From contig JAUNDC010000001.1 in NCBI GenBank assembly GCA_030526355.1, forward strand, positions 62,229 through 126,228: DNA of 64,000 nucleotides, written 5' to 3'. The translations under genes were made by a program, and so were the position numbers. A model generated the notes under the pieces. It did no database searches and was not told where the DNA came from. It saw nothing but the letters and a program-made list of their open reading frames with translations. Numbering within the stretch: the first letter of the stretch is position 1; every line of letters starts with the position of its first letter. The DNA is from Bacillota bacterium. Lineage in GTDB: Bacteria > Bacillota > Clostridia > Peptostreptococcales > Anaerovoracaceae. Shown here piece after piece: positions 9,065-17,472 of this stretch.

Positions 9065-10633
9065 ATGAAACATGAGAAGATAATCGTAATTGACTTCGGT
9101 GGCCAGTACAATCAGCTTATTGCCAGACGTGTCAGGGAGTGCAATGTTTACTGTGAAGTACACCCTTACACGATGAGTATTGATGAGATAAAGGAGACGG
9201 ATCCGAAGGGTATTATTTTCACCGGCGGACCGAACAGTGTCTACGGGGATGATTCTCCGCGTCATTCTCCTGAAATATATGAGCTGGGAATTCCTGTTCT
9301 TGGCATCTGCTATGGTGCGCAGCTTATGGCACATCAGCTTGGCGGCAAAGTTGAGACGGCGCCGGTAAGTGAATATGGCAGAACAGAGGTGGATATCGAC
9401 GGCAAAGACGGCATTTTCAGGTCGGTAGCTGATAAAACCATCTGCTGGATGAGTCATACTGATTATATCAGCGAGGCTCCTGCGGGATTTGAGGTTACGG
9501 CTCACACTCCGGTGTGTCCGGTTGCTGCCATGGAAAACAGGGACAGAGGGCTCTATGCTCTTCAGATGCATCCGGAGGTAATGCATACTGTTGAAGGTAC
9601 CAAGATGCTTGAGGCTTTTGTAAAGGATGTGTGCGGCTGCAGCGGCGACTGGCAGATGGGTTCGTTTGTGGATGATACCATCATGGCTATTCGTGAAAAG
9701 GTCGGTGATGGAAAGGTGCTGTGTGCGCTTTCCGGCGGCGTTGATTCTTCTGTAGCTGCGGTTTTGATGTCAAAGGCTGTCGGCAGGCAGCTCACGTGCG
9801 TTTTCGTCGATCATGGTCTTCTACGAAAGAACGAGGGTGATGAGGTGGAGGCTGTTTTCGGACCTTCCGGTGAGTATGATCTGAATTTTATCCGCGTGAA
9901 TGCTCAGCAGCGTTTTTATGATAAGCTTGCAGGCGTAACAGAGCCTGAGCAGAAGCGAAAAATAATCGGCGAGGAATTCATCCGTGTTTTCGAGGAGGAG
10001 GCTAAGAAAATCGGTGCTGTTGATTTCCTGGTTCAGGGTACAATATATCCTGATGTTATTGAGAGTGGTCTGGGCAAGTCGGCTGTAATCAAGTCGCATC
10101 ATAATGTTGGTGGGCTGCCGGATTATGTGGATTTCAAGGAAATCATCGAGCCGCTTCGTATGCTCTTCAAGGATGAGGTTCGTCGTGCTGGTCTGGAACT
10201 AGGTATTCCTGACTATCTGGTGTTCAGACAGCCGTTCCCGGGTCCTGGTCTTGGTGTGAGAATCGTAGGTGAGGTTACTGAGGAAAAGGTCAAGATAGTA
10301 CAGGATGCTGATGCGATTTACCGCGAAGAGATTGCTGCGGCAATGGATGCCGGCTTGATTCCAAAGTTTGGTGAAGAGGGCAGTCTCGGGCAGTATTTCG
10401 CGGCTCTCACCAATATGCGTTCTGTCGGAGTAATGGGCGATTTCAGAACCTATGATTACGCAGTTGCGCTGCGTGCAGTTCTGACATCCGATTTCATGAC
10501 GGCTGAGGCGGCACATCTGCCGTGGGAGGTAATAGATAAAGTTACAACGCGAATTGTCAACGAGGTGAAGCATGTGAACAGGGTCGTTTATGACTGCACA
10601 GGAAAACCACCAGGGACGATAGAGTTTGAATAA
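9065..10633 (+). CDS. guaA: GMP synthase (glutamine-hydrolysing), full length
   Basis: This enzyme converts XMP, glutamine and ATP into GMP. The 522-residue protein has an N-terminal class I glutaminase domain (G-I-C-Y-G-A-Q with nucleophile Cys82 and a later M-H-P-E-V), an ATP pyrophosphatase domain with the PP-loop S-G-G-V-D-S-S, and a C-terminal dimerisation domain ending [15 protein letters not shown] at 9052-9057 sets the start. It forms an operon with guaB. A second, shorter GMP synthetase without the glutaminase domain lies at 59261-60235. Confidence 0.97.
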   Translation: MKHEKIIVIDFGGQYNQLIARRVRECNVYCEVHPYTMSIDEIKETDPKGIIFTGGPNSVYGDDSPRHSPEIYELGIPVLGICYGAQLMAHQLGGKVETAPVSEYGRTEVDIDGKDGIFRSVADKTICWMSHTDYISEAPAGFEVTAHTPVCPVAAMENRDRGLYALQMHPEVMHTVEGTKMLEAFVKDVCGCSGDWQMGSFVDDTIMAIREKVGDGKVLCALSGGVDSSVAAVLMSKAVGRQLTCVFVDHGLLRKNEGDEVEAVFGPSGEYDLNFIRVNAQQRFYDKLAGVTEPEQKRKIIGEEFIRVFEEEAKKIGAVDFLVQGTIYPDVIESGLGKSAVIKSHHNVGGLPDYVDFKEIIEPLRMLFKDEVRRAGLELGIPDYLVFRQPFPGPGLGVRIVGEVTEEKVKIVQDADAIYREEIAAAMDAGLIPKFGEEGSLGQYFAALTNMRSVGVMGDFRTYDYAVALRAVLTSDFMTAEAAHLPWEVIDKVTTRIVNEVKHVNRVVYDCTGKPPGTIEFE

Positions 10634-10729
10634 CACCAGGGGGTTTTCATGCCCTTTTGAAGCCTTGAAATGACTGGGTTTTGGTGATTCACCGGATTAC
10701 GGTGATTCTAAAATGATTCTAAAAATCAA

Positions 10730-10757
10730 GTTCAATATGAGCAGTGACAGATACATT
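10730..10757 (+). repeat. 28-bp direct repeat, left copy
   Basis: An exact copy lies at 11651-11678. It covers the left arm of the guaA terminator, so the HicAB cassette sits between two copies of the same terminator arm. Confidence 0.9.
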
Positions 10758-10784
10758 TGATAAAATGGACACTGCTCTTTTTTT
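10739..10784 (+). terminator. Intrinsic terminator after guaA
   Basis: GAGCAGTG (10739-10746) pairs with CACTGCTC (10770-10777), followed by a run of seven T. The remaining part of 10634-10729 shows nothing recognisable. Confidence 0.85.
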
Positions 10785-10807
10785 ATAAAAAAATATATTT
10801 GCCATTG

Positions 10808-10848
10808 TTACAATAGAGTATTGTGATATGGTAATAATTATATTGTAA
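10808..10848 (+). promoter_or_regulatory. Candidate operator dyad upstream of hicAB
   Basis: TTACAATA (10808-10815) and its inverse TATTGTAA (10841-10848) form an 8-bp inverted repeat 25 bp apart. HicB antitoxins often repress their own operon, so this is a candidate site, but it lies about 70 bp upstream of the best promoter. Confidence 0.3.
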
Positions 10849-10919
10849 TGATCCATTACAGGTAGCATCAGAACCAATCACATTGGAGAACAATGTTTGG
10901 AAATAATCAAACAAAACGA

Positions 10920-10948
10920 TTGACACCATATACGACACCACATATAAT
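10920..10948 (+). promoter_or_regulatory. Consensus promoter of hicAB
   Basis: Perfect TTGACA (10920-10925), a 17-base spacer and perfect TATAAT (10943-10948). It lies so close to the gene that the transcript would begin at or just before the ribosome binding site (AAGGAGG, 10954-10960), giving a very short leader. Confidence 0.75.
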
Positions 10949-10968
10949 ATAAGAAGGAGGTATAACAG

Positions 10969-11226
10969 ATGTCAAAATGGGATAAACTGATAGCACGTAT
11001 ATGCAATTTATCAAAAGACCTCCGGTTTGATGAGTTGCGGAAGGTATTGGAAAGCTACGGATATGAAATGAATGCACCAAGAAGCGGAAGCAGTCATTAT
11101 ACGTTCAGGAAACAGGGATGTATGCCAATCACTATACCGAAGCACGAACCGATTAAGAAAGTATATGTGGAACTGGTAAGGCAGATTGTAGAAAGCGAGG
11201 CGAAGAATGATGAAAACGATGAATGA
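10969..11226 (+). CDS. hicA: HicA-type mRNA interferase toxin
   Basis: The protein has 85 residues. HicA toxins have a double-stranded-RNA-binding-like fold and cleave mRNA using one His. Here the conserved stretch is G-S-S-H-Y-T-F-R-K with His43, preceded by L-E-S-Y-G-Y-E and followed by the I-P-x-H-x-x-I-K motif typical of the family. AAGGAGG at 10954-10960 sets the start. It is slightly longer than usual, with an acidic C-terminal tail. The gene overlaps hicB by 20 bp, which couples toxin and antitoxin translation. Confidence 0.9.
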   Translation: MSKWDKLIARICNLSKDLRFDELRKVLESYGYEMNAPRSGSSHYTFRKQGCMPITIPKHEPIKKVYVELVRQIVESEAKNDENDE

Positions 11227-11572
11227 TTATATGGCAATGTCCTACCGTATGGAAATTGTGGAAGATAAGGATGAAGGCGGGTTCGTGGTTTCTTATCCAG
11301 ATTTGCCTGGCTGTATTACTTGTGGAGAGACTGTGGAAAGTGCGGTAACCAACGCACTTGATGCGAAAAAGGCGTGGCTGGAAGCTGCATTGAAAGATGG
11401 AATGGAAATCCATGAGCCGGACAGTCTGGAAGACTATTCTGGGCAGTTTAAGCTGAGGATTCCACGAAGCTTGCATCGATCGCTGGCAGAGCATTCGCAG
11501 AGAGAGGGAATCAGCATGAACCAGTATTGCGTGTACCTTCTTTCTAAAAATGATGCAGTGTACTCAAAATAA
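11207..11572 (+). CDS. hicB: HicB-type antitoxin
   Basis: This 121-residue protein neutralises HicA and probably binds the operon's DNA. The N-terminal HicB fold has the signature G-F-V-V-S-Y-P-D-L-P-G-C; the C-terminus (F-x-L-R-I-P-R-S-L-H, then S-M-N-Q-Y) looks like a ribbon-helix-helix DNA-binding domain. Starts at 11207, 11210 or 11219 are possible; all overlap or abut hicA. The cassette is bracketed by the 28-bp direct repeats at 10730 and 11651, suggesting an insertion behind guaA. Confidence 0.9.
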   Translation: MMKTMNDYMAMSYRMEIVEDKDEGGFVVSYPDLPGCITCGETVESAVTNALDAKKAWLEAALKDGMEIHEPDSLEDYSGQFKLRIPRSLHRSLAEHSQREGISMNQYCVYLLSKNDAVYSK

Positions 11573-11650
11573 TAGTTGAGTAACGTCTTCATTGCAGTTA
11601 TATGAAATGTTTAATGGCAACGATGATGAAGCTGAGTTTGAATAAAAATA

Positions 11651-11678
11651 GTTCAATATGAGCAGTGACAGATACATT
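11651..11678 (+). repeat. 28-bp direct repeat, right copy
   Basis: Exact match to 10730-10757. Here the repeat runs into a perfect palindrome (11660-11701). Confidence 0.9.
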
Positions 11679-11705
11679 ATATAATGTATCTGTCACTGCT
11701 CTTTT
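11660..11705 (+). terminator. Terminator after hicB, perfect 42-bp palindrome
   Basis: Bases 11660-11680 are the exact reverse complement of 11681-11701, followed by four T. It is a strong hairpin that could terminate transcription after hicAB. The left copy of this hairpin, after guaA, has a degenerate right arm. Confidence 0.75.
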
Positions 11706-11759
11706 CATGTGTGACACTTTTGTGAAGTTAGGTGAGTATAATATAAATAATATGATGAC

Positions 11760-11845
11760 GGAAACAAAATATTTGGCAAAGCATCCTAAAGGGTGTGACG
11801 CAAAGCTCTAGAGCCTGTAATATGGCAGTCAGCTGCACTTTAGTA
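11760..11845 (+). promoter_or_regulatory. Cyclic-di-GMP-I (GEMM) riboswitch aptamer
   Basis: The hallmark strings of the class are in order: TTGGCAAA, a GCATCC/GGGTGT stem closed by a TAAA loop, GACGCAAAGC, GAGCCTGTAAT, and ATGGCAGTCAGCTGC forming the second stem. An intrinsic terminator follows at 11849-11874 and a giant surface-protein gene at 11911. Class I aptamers sense c-di-GMP; coupling to a terminator implies control of transcription elongation. A possible promoter is TTGTGA (11720-11725), 16 bases, TATAAA (11742-11747). Confidence 0.88.
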
Positions 11846-11848
11846 ATG

Positions 11849-11874
11849 CATTGTCGAAATGACAATGTTTTTTT
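11849..11874 (+). terminator. Riboswitch expression-platform terminator
   Basis: CATTGTC (11849-11855), a five-base loop, GACAATG (11861-11867) and seven T, placed between the c-di-GMP aptamer and the start of the gene at 11911. Confidence 0.85.
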
Positions 11875-11910
11875 ATGTTGAAAAGAATTTTAATTCAGGA
11901 GATAAATGCG

Positions 11911-14900
11911 ATGAATGCAGGAAGAGTAAAAAAATTCATAGTGATGGTTTTATCGATTCTGCTTGTAGTAACGGCATTTCCTATTGCCTCTTTTGCAGAA
12001 GAAGAGTCAAGTACAGGAAAGTTGCTCAACGGAAGCTTTGAGGAAGGACCGACATTTACGAATGGTTATCTTCAGACATCAGCTTCCGCTATTTCTCCAT
12101 GGAAGACGACGGCATATGGAAGTGATGGCACAAATGGACTGGTTGAGCTTCTCAGAAAGAACACAGGCACATATATTCCCGGTGTAACACTTGAGCCTTC
12201 TGACGGCACTTATGCTGCTGAGCTTAATGCAGATGAAGAGAGTTCTCTTTATCAGGTTGTTGACACTGAGCCGTCAAGCCTTTATGAATGGGGGCTTGAT
12301 CACGGTGCAAGAACAGAAAGCGAGACAATGGCTCTCATTATCGGCCCAAATCAGGACGAGCTTCCAAGCAAAAACAGGGGGGAGGGATATGAAGCGTCTG
12401 ACTTAAAGCAGACGAATCCTACACTCAGAACCGGATATAAATACGGAAGAGATCAGTTTATGCAGATGGTCGACTGGCTTAAAGCGACAGGTCGTATTGA
12501 ATCTACAAAAAATAATAATGGATTGGCTAATGGCGGCAAAGCAATTATTCTTTACAGTAAAAAATTCGATGAGCACGGATCATTTTTGAATAATGAAGAT
12601 AATCAGCCATTCAGCATGACGCCAAGTTCAATATATACTGAAAAGTGGTACATATGGCTGATGACTGATCACAAGGCTGCATCTGGCATCAATCCATGGG
12701 GACATTACGGTTTAAATGCTTCTGCTGAAGAAAGCAGTGGAGATTTAGATCTTGGCAAGTATTACTTATACACAGTTCCGGCAGAACAGAGCAAAACTTT
12801 ATTTGCTTTCACATCAGTTGAAAACTCTGTAAGACCCGGAGCTGACTACCCTGATCCTACTTACGGAAACTTTGTTGATGGAATTAAGTTTAATCTTTAC
12901 CGTTCGCTTTCAGGAAGTACAACTCCACACGGAAGTGCAATTGTCGGAGGAAGTGATGGGAGTATAGCAGGAGAAGGCGCAGAGGCAGGTCATGCGGTGA
13001 CTGTAGGTAACAGTGTATCGACATACGTTCTTGACGGTCGCGACCTTGAAATAGAGGCAGTTGTGAAAAGTGATGAGGTAGAAGACGTGACGTTTGCAGG
13101 TGTTTATTACACTTATCAGGATCCTGAAACGGGAGACAGCGTTACTCAGTTTATCTCTGCAAAAGGTGATAATACCGGCTGGGAAGAAATACTTAAAGAG
13201 AATGGCGATAAAGAGTATAAATATACTCTTGAAAATGTTAAAAGTGCAGTTAATCTTCATTTTGTATTCATTAAAAGCCCGCTCATATCTTATGATCCGA
13301 ACGGCGGAAAGCCGTATGTATGTTTGGAAGGTGCTGAACTGGAGGAAGAGTCATCTGATGCTAACGTCTATAGTTTTAAGCCGGAGGCAGCGGAAGAAGG
13401 GATGAAGTATGTTTCGCCATATACTTCTCATGCACCTGAAGGGCAGAATGATGGCTGGCTGTTCACAGGATGGCTGCTGTTTGATGATACAGGAGATAAA
13501 GTTACTCTTCCGGCTGAGCACACAATTGCCTGCAGCTATAAACAGGGTGTAGTTACAGGACAGCCGTTTACGGCTATCGAAGGTGACAACTCATTCAAAA
13601 TTAAAAGTAAAACAAACTCTGAGATAATATGGGAAACTGACAGTGATGCGCTTTATGAAGATCAGGCTACAGGCCTGGCACTTGTTGCCCAGTGGAGATG
13701 GGCACAGGAGTTTATCCCTCAGACCGATAACGGTGAGGGTTTTATTTCTTCCGATTCTGGAGGAAAAGTTACCCTGGAAGGAGTTTCAGAGGATTACAGT
13801 AACGAGAAAGATGAAGGAGCCAAGTGTTACTATGCAGGTGTGAATGAAACCATCACAGCAAAGGCTTCGGCAAAAGATGGTTATTACTTTGCAGGCTGGT
13901 ATGATGAGGCTGGCAACCTTGTGACTTCATGCAGCGAACTTAAATACACTGAAAAGGCAGAGGAGTTAAACACATATTACGCGAAATTCATAAAGAACTA
14001 TACTCAGACTTTCATTCGTCAGATACAAAACGAGAATGGACAGTGGATAACCCTTGATGCTGGTGATGATAGAGTACGTTCTCTTTCACCTTCAGAAATC
14101 ACTGCCGAATATGGCGCTTATGTAAGTTCGACAGCAGCTAACAATGCTGAATACGGCTTTGTGGGATGGTACGATAAAGATGGGAAAAAAGTACCTGACA
14201 GTCTGATATGTAACGGGGGCAAAACGATACGTTATCAGGTGGAAGGTGACGCTACATATTATGCGAGGTTTGAGCCATCTAAAACGATAAGCTTTAAAGT
14301 ACAGCTTATAAATTATGATGATACGACTTCTGAAGAACCTTCAGCATCCGATGCATATTATGGCTTGTTAAACACTTACAGTACCAATGCGGTTAATGGA
14401 GACATTGTCAAATCAAAAGCTTATTCAAAGCAGGGATATCAGTTCGTTGGCTGGTATGACGAAAAAGGAAACAGTATAACTGTTGATACATCGGATGCAA
14501 GTATAGCGGCACCAACTGTCAGTGATGATGCTCCTCTGGTTTATATCGCAAAGTTCAAAGAAAGAACAGATACAGCATATAAGGTTAATCATTGCTTTAA
14601 GGGCGCTAACGGAGACAAGGACAAGACAATCTCATATACATATTACGGAAGAACAGGTGAATCAGTAACCCCTTCGGCCTTAGACATTTCAAAGCTTTCT
14701 GAGTCAGATAGAACTCTTTTATTAGGATATGTCTATAGCGAAGGAATCACAACGAAAACAATCGCAGCAAACGGTTCGACAAGTTTTACTCTGAATTACA
14801 TCAGGATCCCTGAATCGTTAGAATATAATGCGAATATTCCTTCAGGGAGTGATGGATCACCGGTAGGGACAGCTGTTCCAGAAAAACTGGAAGATACATC

Positions 14901-17364
14901 CGGGTATGCAGGATGGACGGTTGATGTGAGTAATGGCAAATATTCCCTTGAGGGATATACCTTTGCAGGATGGAATACGGAAGCTGATGGCAGCGGAGAA
15001 CCTTATTTTGCAGGAGATAAATACCTTCTTGCCGCAACCGGAAGCCATATGGAAGGTGATACAGAGGTTAAAGATTCAAACCCCAATGTCCTTTATGCGC
15101 AATGGGTAAGCAGCACTGCTGTAATGGATTCATATAAGGTGCAGTATATAAAGCTTGATAAAGCCGATAATGAAACCATTGCGGAAGAAAAAACATATTC
15201 GGGTGAAGTTGGAAAGACTGTAAGTGCTCAGGAAAAGACATATGCAGGATATACGTTTGATGCTCAGATCAGCAATACAAACGGCGAAGTTATATCAGGT
15301 GATAATCCTCTTGTTCTTAAACTATATTATAGACCTGATTTACTTCACATAACATATAAAGCGAACGGCGGAATCGGAGCTGATGTACAGCAGGAAGGAT
15401 ATGTGGATGAAACCGTATCTACAAAGGGAAGTGATACATTTACGAGGGCAGGATATACCTTTACAGGATGGAAAAACCCGGAAGGTGTATCCTACAATGC
15501 AGACAGCAGCTATGTAATGACTTCAGGAGAAAATATTCTGCTTGCACAGTGGTCACCAAATAGTAATACTAAATATACAATAAACCATTATAAGGTTTCA
15601 GCTGATGGTACGAGTGCTGAGCTTGTTCGAAGTGAGGAAAAACAAGATCAGACAGGCAGAAGAGTTACAGCTGCAGCAATAGATATACCTGGTTATGTGT
15701 ATAAGAGTGATCTTAATACAAATGGCATGAGAACCTTGCATACTGGCAATGTTGCAGGTGATGGAAGCCTGGTGCTTTCTCTTTATTATGTTCCGAAAAT
15801 GGTGAAGCTTACATATGATTCAAACGGTGGAAACGGAAGCAGTACATATACTTCGGGTTACTATAATACAGACACTTCCATTCTTTCTAACACCATGTTT
15901 GTAAGACCAGGATATACATTTATAGGCTGGAATTCTCAGGAAGACGGAAAAGGAACAGATTATACGCCAGGTGCATCATACACTTATGGAGATAATGACG
16001 AAACCGTCTATGCTAAGTGGAGAGCAAATGAAGATACGCCGTATAAGGTAGAGCACTACCTTATAACGCCACAGAATGAATGCGTATTGTATCAAAGTGA
16101 TGATAAAACAGGAGTCACAGATACACCTGTTCAGGCGATACCGATCAGTAGTATCACTGGATATAGGTACAATGAAGCATATAAAAATGATGATTTGAAT
16201 CTTGTGGAAAAAGCTGAAGGGACAATTGCAGGAGACGGTTCTCTGGTGCTTAAACTGTATTATATATCGATACCTGTATATCTGAATTATCATGCAAATG
16301 ATGGTACGAATCAGTTCCAGCCAGTTTCAGGATATATTAACAGCAAGACCACAGTAATGGACAATCCGTTTACGCGTCCCGGATATACCTTTGTTAAGTG
16401 GACAGAAAACAAAGATGGCTCAGGAACTGTTTATAAGGCCGGAAAAGATGAATACACCTTTACAAATGAAGAGTGTGCTCTTTACGCACAATGGAAGGCA
16501 AATACGGATACTCCATACACTGTTGAGCATTATATTCTGTCACCTGATGAGAGCAGCTGCAGTCTGTATAAGACTGAAAGCAAAAAAGGAACAACAGATA
16601 CAACTGCCACAGCATCCCCTGTTGATATAGCTGGATATGAATATGTGGCTAGATATAAGAATGCAACCTTAAGCATAAGTGAGGTTGCTAATGGAACTGT
16701 TTCAGCAGATGGAAATCTCGTTCTGAAGCTGTACTATAAACCATATGAAATAAGTTTTGTATACAACCCGAACGGCGGAGCAGGAACGATGGATTCACAG
16801 TCAGGGTATGCTGGAGATAATATTACAGTTTCAGACAACTTGTTTACACGACCAGGCTATACGTTTGACAGATGGGATACGAAGGAGGATGGAACGGGCA
16901 CCTCATATTCATCCGGAAGCGGATATGATCTTACAGCAGAAAGCAATGTCCTTTATGCTATATGGAAGCCGAATGATGATACACCGTATACGGTAAAACA
17001 TTACAAAGTGGATAAAAACGGCGTCGCGGAAGTGGCGGATATTGAGAACCTCAAAGGGACAACAGATACAACTGCTCATGCCTCCGAAAAGACTTATAAA
17101 GGCTATACTTTCGTAAATCAGGTAGGAGATAATAAGAGCGTTGTTTCCGGAAATATTGCCGGAAATGGAAGTCTTGTTCTGGAACTTTACTACACTCGTG
17201 ATATGGATAAATTGAAGTATATGCCGAATGATGATTCTGATAATACTGATGATTCTGCTGTAGATACTGGAGATACAATGGATCTTAATATATGGCTTAT
17301 GCTGCTTGCCACTTCAGCAGTTGCAATAGGAGCACTGGTTGGTGTCAAGAAAAAACGCAGATAG
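11911..17364 (+). CDS. Giant surface protein with InlB B-repeats
   Basis: The protein has 1817 residues. The signal peptide ends near A-S-F-A (about residue 29). Residues about 30-330 resemble an adhesin head beginning L-L-N-G-S-F-E-E-G, as in carbohydrate-binding or DUF642-like domains. Then come InlB B-repeat (Listeria-Bacteroides repeat) modules; five clear C-terminal copies carry G-Y-T-F-x-x-W and an L-Y-A-Q-W-like end followed by D-T-P-Y-T-V-E-H-Y. The tail is V-D-T-G-D, a hydrophobic helix and K-K-K-R-R, a sortase-like layout without LPXTG. Start 11911 is favoured by GGAG at 11898-11901; an ATG at 11875 would sit inside the leader terminator. The c-di-GMP riboswitch upstream suggests a role in adhesion or biofilm. 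A weak TCGCG/CGCGA hairpin with five T follows near 17430-17455. Confidence 0.85.
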   Translation: MNAGRVKKFIVMVLSILLVVTAFPIASFAEEESSTGKLLNGSFEEGPTFTNGYLQTSASAISPWKTTAYGSDGTNGLVELLRKNTGTYIPGVTLEPSDGTYAAELNADEESSLYQVVDTEPSSLYEWGLDHGARTESETMALIIGPNQDELPSKNRGEGYEASDLKQTNPTLRTGYKYGRDQFMQMVDWLKATGRIESTKNNNGLANGGKAIILYSKKFDEHGSFLNNEDNQPFSMTPSSIYTEKWYIWLMTDHKAASGINPWGHYGLNASAEESSGDLDLGKYYLYTVPAEQSKTLFAFTSVENSVRPGADYPDPTYGNFVDGIKFNLYRSLSGSTTPHGSAIVGGSDGSIAGEGAEAGHAVTVGNSVSTYVLDGRDLEIEAVVKSDEVEDVTFAGVYYTYQDPETGDSVTQFISAKGDNTGWEEILKENGDKEYKYTLENVKSAVNLHFVFIKSPLISYDPNGGKPYVCLEGAELEEESSDANVYSFKPEAAEEGMKYVSPYTSHAPEGQNDGWLFTGWLLFDDTGDKVTLPAEHTIACSYKQGVVTGQPFTAIEGDNSFKIKSKTNSEIIWETDSDALYEDQATGLALVAQWRWAQEFIPQTDNGEGFISSDSGGKVTLEGVSEDYSNEKDEGAKCYYAGVNETITAKASAKDGYYFAGWYDEAGNLVTSCSELKYTEKAEELNTYYAKFIKNYTQTFIRQIQNENGQWITLDAGDDRVRSLSPSEITAEYGAYVSSTAANNAEYGFVGWYDKDGKKVPDSLICNGGKTIRYQVEGDATYYARFEPSKTISFKVQLINYDDTTSEEPSASDAYYGLLNTYSTNAVNGDIVKSKAYSKQGYQFVGWYDEKGNSITVDTSDASIAAPTVSDDAPLVYIAKFKERTDTAYKVNHCFKGANGDKDKTISYTYYGRTGESVTPSALDISKLSESDRTLLLGYVYSEGITTKTIAANGSTSFTLNYIRIPESLEYNANIPSGSDGSPVGTAVPEKLEDTSGYAGWTVDVSNGKYSLEGYTFAGWNTEADGSGEPYFAGDKYLLAATGSHMEGDTEVKDSNPNVLYAQWVSSTAVMDSYKVQYIKLDKADNETIAEEKTYSGEVGKTVSAQEKTYAGYTFDAQISNTNGEVISGDNPLVLKLYYRPDLLHITYKANGGIGADVQQEGYVDETVSTKGSDTFTRAGYTFTGWKNPEGVSYNADSSYVMTSGENILLAQWSPNSNTKYTINHYKVSADGTSAELVRSEEKQDQTGRRVTAAAIDIPGYVYKSDLNTNGMRTLHTGNVAGDGSLVLSLYYVPKMVKLTYDSNGGNGSSTYTSGYYNTDTSILSNTMFVRPGYTFIGWNSQEDGKGTDYTPGASYTYGDNDETVYAKWRANEDTPYKVEHYLITPQNECVLYQSDDKTGVTDTPVQAIPISSITGYRYNEAYKNDDLNLVEKAEGTIAGDGSLVLKLYYISIPVYLNYHANDGTNQFQPVSGYINSKTTVMDNPFTRPGYTFVKWTENKDGSGTVYKAGKDEYTFTNEECALYAQWKANTDTPYTVEHYILSPDESSCSLYKTESKKGTTDTTATASPVDIAGYEYVARYKNATLSISEVANGTVSADGNLVLKLYYKPYEISFVYNPNGGAGTMDSQSGYAGDNITVSDNLFTRPGYTFDRWDTKEDGTGTSYSSGSGYDLTAESNVLYAIWKPNDDTPYTVKHYKVDKNGVAEVADIENLKGTTDTTAHASEKTYKGYTFVNQVGDNKSVVSGNIAGNGSLVLELYYTRDMDKLKYMPNDDSDNTDDSAVDTGDTMDLNIWLMLLATSAVAIGALVGVKKKRR

Positions 17365-17472
17365 AATCGGTGAAGTTGACTTTATTATAATGATTTCCCA
17401 GCAGCATTAGAACAGATGGGTGTCGCGATAATATGCCGTAACGCGAAACCCTTTTTGTTTTATCAAAGCAAA

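Noticed and set aside
11875..11910. Upstream ATG at 11875 as start of the InlB-repeat protein
   Set aside because: It directly follows the T-run of the leader terminator and has no ribosome binding site; the ATG at 11911 has GGAG at good distance and gives a normal signal peptide.
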